Positions 1-9,168 of a DNA stretch of 64,000 nt are shown piece after piece. Both the position numbers and the translations under genes were made by a program. Each line of letters opens with the position of its first letter. The stretch's first letter is position 1. The stretch comes from an uncultured Dehalococcoidia bacterium. GTDB lineage: Bacteria; Chloroflexota; Dehalococcoidia; Lucifugimonadales; UBA1123. The DNA is taken from NCBI GenBank assembly GCA_958296105.1, contig OY282441.1, positions 2,873,800-2,937,799 of the forward strand, given 5' to 3'. The notes under the pieces are model-generated. The model made no database searches, was not told the origin of the DNA, and saw nothing but the letters and a program-made list of their open reading frames with translations.

Positions 1-305
1 TTCCGCAGGACGACGAGGAGATGGGCTGGCAGATCATACGCAGGGTGCAGTCGCTGAGCGTGGTCGGAAAGTTCCTGTGGCCCATCCCCGACAAGGGCTT
101 GGCGCGCCGCGCGCGCCGAATCAAGTCTCCCACCCTCGTGGTGGTGGGAGACTGCGACAAGGTCGTGCCGCCCGAATACGCGGACGTTCTGACTAGCCTG
201 ATCCCCAGCTCGCGCTCGCTCGTGATGGAAGATTCCGGCCACATGTTCCCACACGAACACCCCGCCAAATTCGCAGAGGCTGTCCTGGAGTTTCTGCGAG
301 AGTAG
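1..305 (+). CDS. alpha/beta hydrolase, C-terminal part
   Basis: The reading frame enters from the left edge (codons from base 3) and ends at a TAG, so only about 100 C-terminal residues are present. The end of an alpha/beta-hydrolase fold is recognisable: a strand followed by VVGDCDKVVPP, where the Asp is the usual acid position, and then SGHMFPHEHP carrying the catalytic His near the C-terminus. The nucleophile elbow lies outside the window, so the substrate cannot be inferred. It converges on the CocE-type hydrolase, with 3 bp between the stop codons. Confidence 0.8.
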   Translation, partial: PQDDEEMGWQIIRRVQSLSVVGKFLWPIPDKGLARRARRIKSPTLVVVGDCDKVVPPEYADVLTSLIPSSRSLVMEDSGHMFPHEHPAKFAEAVLEFLRE

Positions 306-308
306 CGG

Positions 309-2066
309 TTAGAGCGGCTGCCTCGCCACCACCGGCAGATCTATGCGAGACGGGTATTCGGAAGTGTGGTGGATGGTCTGGAGCGCGGGGACGAACGAGG
401 CTTCGGAGCCGATCACGTCGCCGCTGTTGGTGTTGCGGTCGAAGCGCGGGAAGTTGGAGCTGGATATCTCCAGCCTGATCTGATGTCCCTTCCTGAACAG
501 GTTGGACGTTGCCCAAAGGTCGATGGTGTACTCGTACACCGTGCCGGGCTGGATGTAGGATGCAGGCTGGCGAACGTTTCGGTATCTCGCGCGTATGATC
601 CCGTCCGTAAGGTTCCTCGCGTAGCCGGACGGCTCCACGTCCACCAGCTTGGCGGTGAAGTCCGTATCTGGGGCGCTGCTCGACGCGAACAGGGAGACAC
701 TGACCGGGCCGGTCACCTCCGTATCCTCTGCGAGCGGCGGCGTGGAGTAGACCAGCACGTCCTCGCGCCCCTCCACCCAGCGCTGATCGAACGCGCCGTT
801 CGCCATGAACGCCGGGTCGCAGCACAGACCGCCTCCAACGGTGGGAACGGGGGCGATGGGATTGTACACGTACACGTCCGGCCGCTCGTCTCCCGGCTGC
901 TCTAGGCTGAGCGCGCCATCGCCGTTCAGGGAGTTGGCGCGTCCGCCGCTGCGAAGGTAGTAGCTGGCGATCTCCGATCTGGACAGCGGCCACTCGTCTT
1001 CCCGCCGCCACACGTTCTCCCCCATTACGAAGATACGCACCGGCTTGTCCTCGCTGAAGCCGTTGTCCTCGCCCAGCAGCATGTAGTCGTAGAAGCGCAG
1101 CATGTCGCCCATGAGGTCTATGGCGGCTCCGGCGGCGCGGGTGCCGAAGTTGTACTCGCCGGACACCGACGGCGGCGCGCCGCCATGCACCCAGGGGCCT
1201 ATGGTCAGCCGCTGACCGCTGCGCGCGAGGTCAGACGCCCCCATCTGGCGCATTCTGGAGTAGTTCCTGATGGTGCCGCCCAGGAATATGTCGTACCAGC
1301 CGCCGAAGTTGTAGGCCGGTATTGCGATATCGGCGTGCGACTCCTCGATCGAGATGCGCTTCCAGTAGTCATCGTACTCCGGATGTTCTAGCCAGTCGTA
1401 GTAGTAGGGAGCCAGCCCGTTCTTGAGGTGCGGCATCTCGCTCATCGGCAGGTACTGGAACCACTGCGTGAGGTCGTCCTTGGCGGAGATTAGCCGTTCG
1501 GCGTCAGCTTGGTGCAGGTGGAGACGCTGCGATAGGTTGCCCCAGTTGGCGGCGGTCAGCGCGCCGACCGCCCACGACAGGTTGAACCCAAGCTCGAACG
1601 CTCCCCCCTGCCACGCCCAGCCCTCGTGATAGTCTGACGCAGTCACTCCGGGAGCTATGCCCGCCAGACAGGGCGCGCCGGACTTGGCGGCGAGCCACTG
1701 GGTCGCGCCCACGTATGACACCCCGAACATGCCCACCTTGCCATCGCACCACTCCTGAGATGCGACCCACTCGATGGAGTCGTAGCCGTCCTCGATCTCG
1801 TTGAAGAACGTGTAGAAGTCGCCCTCCGATGTGTAGCGCCCCCTGACGTCCTGTATGACCACCGCGAATCCGTGGCTGGCGGCGCGAATGGCGTCGAGCG
1901 TCCCCGTGCGGTTCATGGGCGCGGACTTGTCGTAGGGCGTGCGCTGGAGCAGGGCTGGGACGCGACCTCTCGCGCTCGGTCTGAACACGTCTGCGTAGGT
2001 GGTGACTCCGTCCCGCATGAGAATCGGAACGTTGTAGTCGAATGTCACTGAGTAAGGTCTGGGCAT
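309..2066 (-). CDS. CocE/NonD family hydrolase (Xaa-Pro dipeptidyl-peptidase-like)
   Basis: 585 residues, the usual length for CocE/NonD serine hydrolases (cocaine esterase, glutaryl-7-ACA acylase, PepX-type S15). The N-terminal half is an alpha/beta-hydrolase domain: DVRGRYTSEG around residue 73, then the nucleophile elbow GVSYVG with Ser117. The C-terminal third (from about residue 370) has the beta-rich sequence of the jelly-roll domain typical of this family, including DTDFTAKLVDVEPSG. The ATG start is preceded by GGGAGG with 7-nt spacing. No signal peptide is visible, so it is probably cytoplasmic. Substrate unknown: the family cleaves esters, amides and Xaa-Pro peptides. Confidence 0.9.
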   Translation of the reverse strand: MPRPYSVTFDYNVPILMRDGVTTYADVFRPSARGRVPALLQRTPYDKSAPMNRTGTLDAIRAASHGFAVVIQDVRGRYTSEGDFYTFFNEIEDGYDSIEWVASQEWCDGKVGMFGVSYVGATQWLAAKSGAPCLAGIAPGVTASDYHEGWAWQGGAFELGFNLSWAVGALTAANWGNLSQRLHLHQADAERLISAKDDLTQWFQYLPMSEMPHLKNGLAPYYYDWLEHPEYDDYWKRISIEESHADIAIPAYNFGGWYDIFLGGTIRNYSRMRQMGASDLARSGQRLTIGPWVHGGAPPSVSGEYNFGTRAAGAAIDLMGDMLRFYDYMLLGEDNGFSEDKPVRIFVMGENVWRREDEWPLSRSEIASYYLRSGGRANSLNGDGALSLEQPGDERPDVYVYNPIAPVPTVGGGLCCDPAFMANGAFDQRWVEGREDVLVYSTPPLAEDTEVTGPVSVSLFASSSAPDTDFTAKLVDVEPSGYARNLTDGIIRARYRNVRQPASYIQPGTVYEYTIDLWATSNLFRKGHQIRLEISSSNFPRFDRNTNSGDVIGSEASFVPALQTIHHTSEYPSRIDLPVVARQPL

Positions 2067-2572
2067 ACGTATGCCTCCCTCGCAAGAATCGAGAATCGCA
2101 GCCGCTCCCCTCGTTCAGTGAATGTAGCACAGGGAATAGGCGCTGGCTAGTGGTCGGCTGCCGCTGCGCCGTCCAGCGCGCGCTGGGAATCCGAAGCTCC
2201 CCCTCTCCCATCGAAGCGGAGAGCAGCTGTTCGCGTTTCTACATTCGGCGCGAGCGTGTTACCCTTCCCGCTGAAATGTTTTGTCGCCGCGCGTGTGGGA
2301 ATCGCGCTCGGTGCGATGCGCGCCGGTGAGTGGGCGTTCACGCCGTAGAGGAATCGGCTGACGCCGCCCGCGCGTATAAGTACATGAGCTTGGTCGAACT
2401 ACGCCCCGAACATCCTGACCAGCCCCGTGGAGCTGGTCGGGTCTGCCCGCGCCTGCCGTCATAGCGGTCAGAGCTTGTCCGATGACGGGGAGAATGGGAT
2501 CGGAGACGGAGGCGGTGAATCCTCAGTGCTGATACGTGCTACAATCGCCATATACCCGCTTGGAGTTTGGGG
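2067..2572. other. intergenic region between divergent genes
   Basis: About 500 bp separate the divergent CocE-type and first M20 genes. Short open frames on both strands lack recognisable protein character or a convincing ribosome binding site, so I call no gene. It presumably holds both promoters. A TACAAT hexamer at 2540-2545 sits suitably for the rightward gene but has no good -35 box. No repeat or clear hairpin stands out. Confidence 0.5.
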
Positions 2573-3904
2573 ATGTCCACCGTTGACGAGTTGAAATCGA
2601 AGGCCGCAGCCGAGATCGAGCGGCGCGGCGAGTATCTGATCGGGATTGCGCGGACGATTCTGAACAGACCCGAGCCCGGCTTCAGGGAGTTCGAGACCGC
2701 GCGCGCAGTCGGCGAGGCGTTCGCGGGCTTGGGAATAGCCTACAGAGACCGCATCGGAATAACCGGGCTGAGGGGCGACCTCCACGGCGGCGCGCGCGGC
2801 CCTACCGTGGCTGTGATGGGCGAGCTGGACTCGCTGAAGGTTCTCGGACACCCGCACGCCGACCCCGAAACCTCCGCCGCCCACGCCTGCGGCCACCACT
2901 GCCAGATCGGAATGATGCTCGGCGCGGCGGTGGGTCTGCTCGCCGAGGGCGTGCTGGACGCGCTCTCCGGCCGCGTCGCGCTCATGGCAGTTCCCGCCGA
3001 GGAGTACATAGAAGTAGAGTATCGGGACGACCTTCGCAGGGCGGGCAAGCTCGAATTCATCGGCGGCAAGCCCGAATTCATCAGGCTCGGCGAGCTCGAC
3101 GACGTGGACGTGGCTATGATGACCCACACGTCCAGCGTGGATTCCGATTCGGGCATGATCGCCTTCGGCGGCAGCAACAACGGCATGGTGGCGAAGCGAA
3201 TTCGCTTTCTCGGCAGGGCGGCGCACGCCGGCGGCGCGCCCCATATGGGCATAAACGCCCTCAACGCCGCTATGATCGCCATGAGCGCAATCCACGCGCA
3301 GCGCGAGACGTACCAGGATCCCCACACCATCCGCGTCCACCCCATAATCACACAGGGGGGCGTGGCGGTAAGCTCGGTGCCGGCGGACGTTCGTATGGAG
3401 ACCTACGTCAGAGGCGCGCGCGCGGATGCGTTCCTAGACGCTTCCGAGAAGGTGGATCGCGCCCTGCGCGCTGGCGCGATGGCAGTGGGAGGATCCGTCG
3501 AGATCACCACCCTTCCCGGATACCTGCCCATACGCTCGGACGAGTCCATGCTGTCGCTGTACGCCGAGAACGCCGCCAGTCTCGTCGGCAGGTCGAACCT
3601 GCGCCGTCTGAGCCACCGCACAGGCTCGACCGACATGGGCGACGTGTCTCAGCTGATGCCCGTCATCCACCCCTACGTCAACGCCGCGACCGGCAGCGGA
3701 CACGGCATAGATTACGTAGTGCAGGACTACGAGCTTGGCGTTCTGACCGGCGCGAAGGCGATGGCGATGACCGTTATAGACCTGCTCGCCAACGGCGGCG
3801 AGCAGGCGCGCCGCATCGCCGGCGAGTACCGGCCGCCGCTGAGCAAGGATTCGTACCTAGACCTCATGCGCTCGATGCTGAGCGAGAGGACTTACCAGAA
3901 GTGA
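2573..3904 (+). CDS. M20-family amidohydrolase/peptidase (first of a tandem pair)
   Basis: 443 residues from ATG 2573, with GGAG 7 nt upstream; a TTG six bases earlier is in frame but would crowd that site. This is an M20-type dinuclear metal hydrolase: a GELDSL strand near residue 84, HACGHHC at about 104-110 where IAA-amino-acid hydrolases have HACGHD, PAEE at about 141-144 (catalytic Glu region), and AAHAGGAPHMGINALNAA marking the lid/dimerisation domain. Length and domain order fit the AbgB/IAA-hydrolase group, which cleaves N-acyl or p-aminobenzoyl amino acids. His in place of Asp after HACGH is unusual and shared with the downstream paralog. Substrate unknown. Confidence 0.88.
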   Translation: MSTVDELKSKAAAEIERRGEYLIGIARTILNRPEPGFREFETARAVGEAFAGLGIAYRDRIGITGLRGDLHGGARGPTVAVMGELDSLKVLGHPHADPETSAAHACGHHCQIGMMLGAAVGLLAEGVLDALSGRVALMAVPAEEYIEVEYRDDLRRAGKLEFIGGKPEFIRLGELDDVDVAMMTHTSSVDSDSGMIAFGGSNNGMVAKRIRFLGRAAHAGGAPHMGINALNAAMIAMSAIHAQRETYQDPHTIRVHPIITQGGVAVSSVPADVRMETYVRGARADAFLDASEKVDRALRAGAMAVGGSVEITTLPGYLPIRSDESMLSLYAENAASLVGRSNLRRLSHRTGSTDMGDVSQLMPVIHPYVNAATGSGHGIDYVVQDYELGVLTGAKAMAMTVIDLLANGGEQARRIAGEYRPPLSKDSYLDLMRSMLSERTYQK

Positions 3905-3921
3905 GGCTTGCAGAAGTGAGG
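3896..3921 (+). repeat. 11-bp direct repeat over the stop codon of the first M20 gene
   Basis: CAGAAGTGAGG occurs at 3896-3906, where it includes the TGA stop of the upstream gene, and again at 3911-3921, where its GAGG serves as the probable ribosome binding site of the second M20 gene. Confidence 0.85.
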
Positions 3922-3932
3922 AAACACGCGAA

Positions 3933-5276
3933 ATGCCTAATCTCGAAGAGCTGAAGGCAAAGGCGCAGGCGGCGATAGACGACCGCGCCGAGTGGCTCAT
4001 AGACGCCGCCAAGACGATCCTCGACAGCCCGGAGCCCGGGTTCACCGAGCTTAGAACCTCGCGCTTCGTGAGCGAAAAGATGGCAGAGCTTGGCATAGCC
4101 CACCAGTCCGGAATCGCGCTCACCGGTCTAAAGGGCGTCGTTCGAGGAGGCGCCAGCGGTCCCACCGTCGCCGTCATTGGCGAGCTCGATTCGCTGCGAG
4201 TGCTCGATCACCCGCACGCCGACCCCGACACCGCCGCCGCCCACGCCTGCGGCCACCACTGCCAGACGCCCATGATGCTGGGAGCCGCCGTCGGCTTGCT
4301 CGTCCCCGAAGTGCTGGAGTCGCTGGCGGGAAACATAGCCTTCATAGCCGTCCCCGCTGAGGAGTTCATAGACGTCGAGTTCAGGTGGGGCCTCCACAAG
4401 GCGGGCAAGCTCGGCATGATGGCGGGCAAGCAGGAGTTCATAAGGCTGGGAGCGTTCGATGACGTGGACGTGGCGATGATGGTTCATACCGCGTCCAGCT
4501 CGCAGGAGACGGCAAAGTTCTCGGTCGGCGGAACCTCGAACGGCCACGTGGTAAAGTACGTGAAATTCATCGGCAGAGCCGCGCACGCCGGCGGATCGCC
4601 CCATATGGGCGTCAACGCGCTTCAGGCGGCGATGGTCGCCCTCGTCGCGCTCAACACACAGCGCGAAACCCTGCGAAACGAGGACAACGTGAGACTGCAC
4701 GGCATCATGACGCGCGGCGGCGCGGCGGTCAACTCGGTGCCGGCGGACGTGCGCTACGAGGGTCGAGTCAGAGGGCGGACGGCAGAGGCGATAGAGGACG
4801 CCAGCGCCAAGATGGACCGCTGCCTGAGAGCGGGCGCGCTCAGCATGGGAGGCAGCGTCGAGATCGTCACCATACCCGGCTACCTGCCCATGAAGAACGA
4901 CGAGCCGATGATGGAGATGTTCGAGACCAACGCCGCCCAGATCGTGGGCGCTGACAGCGTGGCGAGACATCCGCCCGACCTGAATCGGGGCGGCTCCACC
5001 GACATGGGAGACCTCAGCCAGCTTATGCCCGTCATCCACCCATACACCAGCGCGGCAGTCGGCGCCGGTCACAGCGTGGACTACGTGATCGAAGACTACG
5101 TTCAGGCAGTCGTCAACCCCGCGAAGGCAATGGCAATGACCGTCATAGACCTGCTGAGCGAAGACGCGCAGGCAGCCAAGAGTGTGATCGAATCGAGCCG
5201 GCCAGCCATGAGCAGGGGACAGTATCTCTCGTTCCAGCGCTCGCGGCTGGTCGAAGAGCTGTACGAGGGCAGATAG
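3933..5276 (+). CDS. M20-family amidohydrolase/peptidase (second of a tandem pair)
   Basis: 447 residues, clearly paralogous to the preceding gene along its whole length (shared ELDSL, HPHADP, AHACGHHCQ, AEEFID, RAAHAGGSPHMGVNAL, GGSTDMGDLSQLMPVIHPY). It lies 28 bp downstream on the same strand, so the pair is probably co-transcribed and arose by tandem duplication. The His-His variant of the metal-binding motif is kept. Two diverged copies with intact motifs suggest either different acyl-amino-acid substrates or a heteromeric enzyme such as AbgA/AbgB, but nothing in the sequence decides this. Confidence 0.88.
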   Translation: MPNLEELKAKAQAAIDDRAEWLIDAAKTILDSPEPGFTELRTSRFVSEKMAELGIAHQSGIALTGLKGVVRGGASGPTVAVIGELDSLRVLDHPHADPDTAAAHACGHHCQTPMMLGAAVGLLVPEVLESLAGNIAFIAVPAEEFIDVEFRWGLHKAGKLGMMAGKQEFIRLGAFDDVDVAMMVHTASSSQETAKFSVGGTSNGHVVKYVKFIGRAAHAGGSPHMGVNALQAAMVALVALNTQRETLRNEDNVRLHGIMTRGGAAVNSVPADVRYEGRVRGRTAEAIEDASAKMDRCLRAGALSMGGSVEIVTIPGYLPMKNDEPMMEMFETNAAQIVGADSVARHPPDLNRGGSTDMGDLSQLMPVIHPYTSAAVGAGHSVDYVIEDYVQAVVNPAKAMAMTVIDLLSEDAQAAKSVIESSRPAMSRGQYLSFQRSRLVEELYEGR

Positions 5277-5295
5277 CCTCAGCGTGGAGAGTGGA

Positions 5296-6288
5296 ATGGA
5301 GCTGAGCAGCATCCGGGATCTCAACGAGCATGTCCAGCGGGAATCGGCTTTCCTGAACCGCCTTCTGGACGAAATCCGCAAGGTGATGGTGGGGCAGGAC
5401 GCCTTGGTCGAGCGCGTGCTGGTCGGCATGTTGGCGGATGGCCACATTCTCCTAGAAGGCGTTCCGGGGCTGGCGAAGACGCTGCTGGTCAAGACAGTCT
5501 CGCAGGCAGTGGACGCCGACTTTTCGAGGTTGCAGTTCACCCCCGACCTTCTGCCAGCTGATCTGGTCGGAACGCAGATATACAACCCGCGCACTACGGA
5601 GTTCACCGTCCACAGAGGCCCGATCTTCGCCAACTTGGTGCTGGCGGACGAGGTGAACCGCGCCCCCGCCAAGGTGCAGAGCGCACTTCTGGAGGCGATG
5701 CAGGAGCGACAGGTGACGATTGGCGACACGACCTACCTGCTCGAAGACCTGTTCTTGGTTCTGGCGACTCAGAACCCGATAGAGCAGGAGGGAACCTACC
5801 CCCTTCCCGAAGCGCAGATAGACCGCTTCATGCTGAAGGTTCTCGTGGACTACCCGATCAGGTCGGAGGAGCGGATGATCATAGACCGCATGACCGGCGC
5901 TGAGCTGCCCGAGATCATGCCTGTGGTGAGTCCGGAAGACATCCTGCGCGCGCGCGCTACCGTGCGCTCCGTGTACGTGGACGACAAGATAAAGGAGTAC
6001 ATCCTAGATCTGGTGATGGCAACCCGCCGCCCCGGCGAGAACGGGCTGTCCGCTCTGAGCGCGATGATAGCGTATGGCGCATCGCCGCGCGCCAGCATCT
6101 ACTTGGTGAGCGCCGCCCGCGCTCGCGCGTTCCTTCAGGGGCGCGGGTACGTCTCCCCTGAAGACATCAAGCACATCGCGCCGGACGTGCTGCGCCACAG
6201 AATCATTCCCACCTACGAGGCGGAGGCGGAATCGGTCTCTTCGACCGACATCGTTCAAGACATCCTAGACCACGTCGAAGTCCCCTGA
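5296..6288 (+). CDS. MoxR-family AAA+ ATPase
   Basis: 330 residues from ATG 5296, with GGAG 6 nt upstream; an in-frame GTG at 5284 lacks a comparable site. All MoxR landmarks are present: Walker A GVPGLAKT, Walker B LVLADEVNRAP followed by the helix-2 insert region ALLEAMQERQVTIG, and sensor-1 ATQNPIEQEGTYPLPEAQIDRF. MoxR ATPases act as chaperones for vWA-domain partners. Here the gene is followed directly by a DUF58 protein and Bat-type vWA genes, the classical arrangement. It heads an operon running to about 13.76 kb. Confidence 0.95.
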   Translation: MELSSIRDLNEHVQRESAFLNRLLDEIRKVMVGQDALVERVLVGMLADGHILLEGVPGLAKTLLVKTVSQAVDADFSRLQFTPDLLPADLVGTQIYNPRTTEFTVHRGPIFANLVLADEVNRAPAKVQSALLEAMQERQVTIGDTTYLLEDLFLVLATQNPIEQEGTYPLPEAQIDRFMLKVLVDYPIRSEERMIIDRMTGAELPEIMPVVSPEDILRARATVRSVYVDDKIKEYILDLVMATRRPGENGLSALSAMIAYGASPRASIYLVSAARARAFLQGRGYVSPEDIKHIAPDVLRHRIIPTYEAEAESVSSTDIVQDILDHVEVP

Positions 6289-6297
6289 AGCGTCGCT

Positions 6298-7185
6298 ATG
6301 CTTACGCCGGAGCTAGTCGAACAGATCAAGCGAATCGAGATCGTGGCGAAGCATCTCGTCGTGGACGTGTTCGCGGGTGAGTACCAGTCCCTGTTCAAGG
6401 GAAGGGGAATGGAGTTCGAAGACGTGCGCCCATACTTCCCCGGAGACGACGTCAGGCGCATAGACTGGAACGTCACCGCGAGAATGGCAGCCCCATACGT
6501 CCGCCGCTATCAGGAGGAGCGCGAGCTTACCGTCATGCTCTTGGTAGATGCCAGCGGCTCGTCCGACTTCGGCACGGAGGGACGCTTCAAGCGCGAGCTT
6601 TCGGCGGAGCTTGCCGCCGTTCTTTCCATCGCCGCCACCAGCAGCAACGACAGGGTGGGAATGCTGATGTTCACCGACACGGTGGAGCTGATCGTCCCCC
6701 CCAGAAAGGGGCGCAGGCACGTATTGCGCATGGTGCGCGATCTGCTGGTGTTCGAGCCGCAGAACACCGGCACGGACATCGGCTTGGCCATCGAGACGGC
6801 AAGCCTGCTCCTGAAGCGGCGGAGCATCGCGTTTCTGATCTCCGACTTCATCGCGCCCTCGGAGTCTTACAGACCCGCCCTGTCCGCCGCGGCGCGCCGA
6901 CACGACCTGATAGCGTTCGATCTTCACGACCCCGCCGAGCGCGAGCTGCCCAACGTGGGCATCATCGCGCTCGAAGACGCCGAGACGGGCGAGCTGGTTT
7001 GGGTGGACACCGGCAGCGCCGATTGGCGACGCTCGTTCGAGGCGCGGACGCAGGCGCGAGAATCCGAAAAAGTCCAGATGATGAACTCGCTCGGAGTCGA
7101 CAGGATTCCCGTTGCGACCGGAGAGGAGTACGCGGCGAGCCTGAACGGCTTCTTCAGGCGAAGGGCGAGGAGGCGGACGAGATGA
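6298..7185 (+). CDS. DUF58 domain protein (vWA-like fold)
   Basis: 295 residues, 9 bp after moxR. It carries the DUF58 signature GRGMEFEDVRPYFPGDDVRRIDWNVTAR split over two stretches near residues 35-65, followed by a vWA-like domain with LLVDASGSSDFG (a degenerate MIDAS, DASGS) and SDFIAPSE. DUF58 proteins accompany MoxR ATPases and are presumed targets or adaptors in envelope or metalloprotein maturation. No transmembrane segment is visible, so it is probably cytoplasmic. The C-terminus is strongly basic (RRRARRRTR). Confidence 0.92.
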   Translation: MLTPELVEQIKRIEIVAKHLVVDVFAGEYQSLFKGRGMEFEDVRPYFPGDDVRRIDWNVTARMAAPYVRRYQEERELTVMLLVDASGSSDFGTEGRFKRELSAELAAVLSIAATSSNDRVGMLMFTDTVELIVPPRKGRRHVLRMVRDLLVFEPQNTGTDIGLAIETASLLLKRRSIAFLISDFIAPSESYRPALSAAARRHDLIAFDLHDPAERELPNVGIIALEDAETGELVWVDTGSADWRRSFEARTQARESEKVQMMNSLGVDRIPVATGEEYAASLNGFFRRRARRRTR

Positions 7186-7228
7186 TTTCGCCAGAATCCA
7201 AGATATCCGAATTCGAGGGGGCGCAGCC

Positions 7229-8188
7229 GTGCTGAAGCGCGGTATCATCATAGCGGCGCTTGCTGCGGCTGTTTGGGCGCACGCCGCCGCAGTCGCGCAG
7301 GCGCAGGCTACGCCCGTGGGCGTGGGTCTGAGCGTGGAGCCGCCATCCGTGAGCATGGGAGAGGTGTTCAGAATAACGCTGTCCGCCGCCCACCCGCGCG
7401 ATCATCACGTGGTATTCCCACAGCTCCCCGCGCAGTGGCAAAACTCGCAGGGAACCATCTTCGAGGTCAGAAGCCAGATCCCCATACCAGCCTCCGAGAA
7501 CGCCGACGGAACGCTGACGTCTTCCATGCTGATCGAGGCGGCGCTGTTCGGCATTGGCGATCACACGACCCCCGCGCTCAGCGTTGGCGTCAGGCGTCCC
7601 GATGGAAGCGTGGTGTACAAGCCTGCCAGACCCGCCACCGTCACCGTGGAGCCGCTGGCTCGGCGTGAGGAGGTAGCGGACATACAGCCGCAGGCGCAAG
7701 TCCCCGTGCCTCCGCTGTGGCCATGGATGGCGGGAGGAGGGGTAGCGTTCGCGGCGCTGGCAGTCGCCGCAGGCTCGTACTGGCGCAGAAAGATAGCGCC
7801 GGGTTCGATCCTCATGGGGCGACAGGCGAAGAGTCCCAGAGAGGCAGCCATGCTGGAGCTGGACAGAATAGAGAGCTTGGCGCTCCCTTCGAGAGGTCGG
7901 GTCACGGAGCATTACGTACTGCTGTCCGACTGCCTGAGAGCATTCATGCACAGCCAGCACGGAATCCGCGCGCAGGAGATGACCACTGCCGAGATCGTCA
8001 GCGAGATGCGCGCGACGGCGGCCCCAGCCTCCGACGTGCGAGACGCGGGCGGCGTTCTGGAAGAGTCCGATCTGGTGAAGTTCGCCGGCCTCACGCCCAG
8101 CGCAAGCGAGGCTGCGGACTCGCTCGCGGCGTTTCGGGACGTGATCGGCGCGCTGGCAGCCGAAGCGGACACGGCGGGCGCGGCGTGA
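7229..8188 (+). CDS. membrane-anchored Bat-operon protein (DUF4381/BatD-like)
   Basis: 319 residues from a GTG start with GAGGGGG upstream. A cleavable signal sequence (about residues 5-25) precedes a beta-rich extracytoplasmic domain, then a transmembrane helix (about 168-188: WPWMAGGGVAFAALAVAAG) and a cytoplasmic helical tail. This topology and position between DUF58 and vWA genes match the DUF4381 or short BatD-like proteins of MoxR/Bat loci. Its end overlaps the next start (GTGA), implying translational coupling. Function is inferred from context only. Confidence 0.75.
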   Translation: MLKRGIIIAALAAAVWAHAAAVAQAQATPVGVGLSVEPPSVSMGEVFRITLSAAHPRDHHVVFPQLPAQWQNSQGTIFEVRSQIPIPASENADGTLTSSMLIEAALFGIGDHTTPALSVGVRRPDGSVVYKPARPATVTVEPLARREEVADIQPQAQVPVPPLWPWMAGGGVAFAALAVAAGSYWRRKIAPGSILMGRQAKSPREAAMLELDRIESLALPSRGRVTEHYVLLSDCLRAFMHSQHGIRAQEMTTAEIVSEMRATAAPASDVRDAGGVLEESDLVKFAGLTPSASEAADSLAAFRDVIGALAAEADTAGAA

Positions 8189-9168
8189 ACAGCATAGAGT
8201 TCGCCACCCCCGCCCTGCTGCTGCTTCTGCCCGTTGTGCTGGCGCTCGCCCTCATGCCGCTGTACGCTGGAAGGAGAATGCGCCCGGCGGCAATGCGCTT
8301 TGCCCACGTCGCGCCCGCGCGCCCGCCAAGCCGCAGCTGGAAGCTGAAGATTCGCCCTTGGCTGTCCTCGCTCAGGTGGATCGCATTGGCGCTGCTGGTG
8401 GTCGCGGCGGCAAGACCGCAGACCAGCGAGGCGAGCGAGATAGTGCGCGGCGAGGGAGTGGACATAGCCCTGGCGCTGGACATCTCCGGCTCGATGGCGG
8501 CGTTCGACTTCGACCCAGACAATCGCCTGGAGGCGGCGAAGGATGTGATAGCCGAGTTCATAGAGCAGAGAGAGTACGACAGAATCGGGCTGGTGGTGTT
8601 CGCAAGCGACTCGTTCATCCACAGCCCGCCCACCATAGACCACGATGCCCTTCTCTTCCTGCTGGAAGAGGTGGAGCTTGCGGGACAGCTGGGCTTGATG
8701 GACGGAACCGCCATAGGCTCCGGCCTCGCGTCCGCCGCCAACATGCTCAAAGATTCCGAAACCAAGAGCAGAATCGTAGTGCTTCTCACGGACGGAGACA
8801 ACAACAAGGGCGAGATAGACCCGATGACGGCGGCGATAGCCGCTGAGACGCTTGGAATTCGCGTCTATACTATAGGAGTGGGCAAGCCCCGAGGAACCTT
8901 CACCGGTGGGTTCGGCTTGTCGTCCAATCTGGACGAGGAGACGCTGAAGCGAATCGCCCAGCGCACCAACGGCAAGTATTTCTTGGCAACGGATACCGAA
9001 GCCCTGCGCGGCATATACGATGAGGTCAACAAGCTGGAGAAGTCGGAGATAGAAGTGTCGGTATTCACACAGCACGAGGAGCTTGGAGGGTGGCTGATCA
9101 TCCCCGCTTCCGCGCTCATCCTGCTGGAAGTATTGGCGCAGAGTACGCTGTTCAGGTCCACGCCGTGA
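8185..9168 (+). CDS. batA: BatA-like vWA-domain membrane protein
   Basis: 327 residues from GTG 8185, which overlaps the previous stop as GTGA. Two N-terminal hydrophobic helices (TPALLLLLPVVLALALMPLY and a second near residue 65) flank a short loop. The vWA domain follows with an intact MIDAS, LALDISGSM, and LLTDGDNNKGEIDP. A C-terminal hydrophobic segment near residues 305-320 completes the Aerotolerance-A layout. BatA/BatB proteins form a membrane complex linked to MoxR ATPases and oxidative or envelope stress tolerance in Bacteroides and Leptospira; the role here is by analogy. Confidence 0.88.
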   Translation: MNSIEFATPALLLLLPVVLALALMPLYAGRRMRPAAMRFAHVAPARPPSRSWKLKIRPWLSSLRWIALALLVVAAARPQTSEASEIVRGEGVDIALALDISGSMAAFDFDPDNRLEAAKDVIAEFIEQREYDRIGLVVFASDSFIHSPPTIDHDALLFLLEEVELAGQLGLMDGTAIGSGLASAANMLKDSETKSRIVVLLTDGDNNKGEIDPMTAAIAAETLGIRVYTIGVGKPRGTFTGGFGLSSNLDEETLKRIAQRTNGKYFLATDTEALRGIYDEVNKLEKSEIEVSVFTQHEELGGWLIIPASALILLEVLAQSTLFRSTP

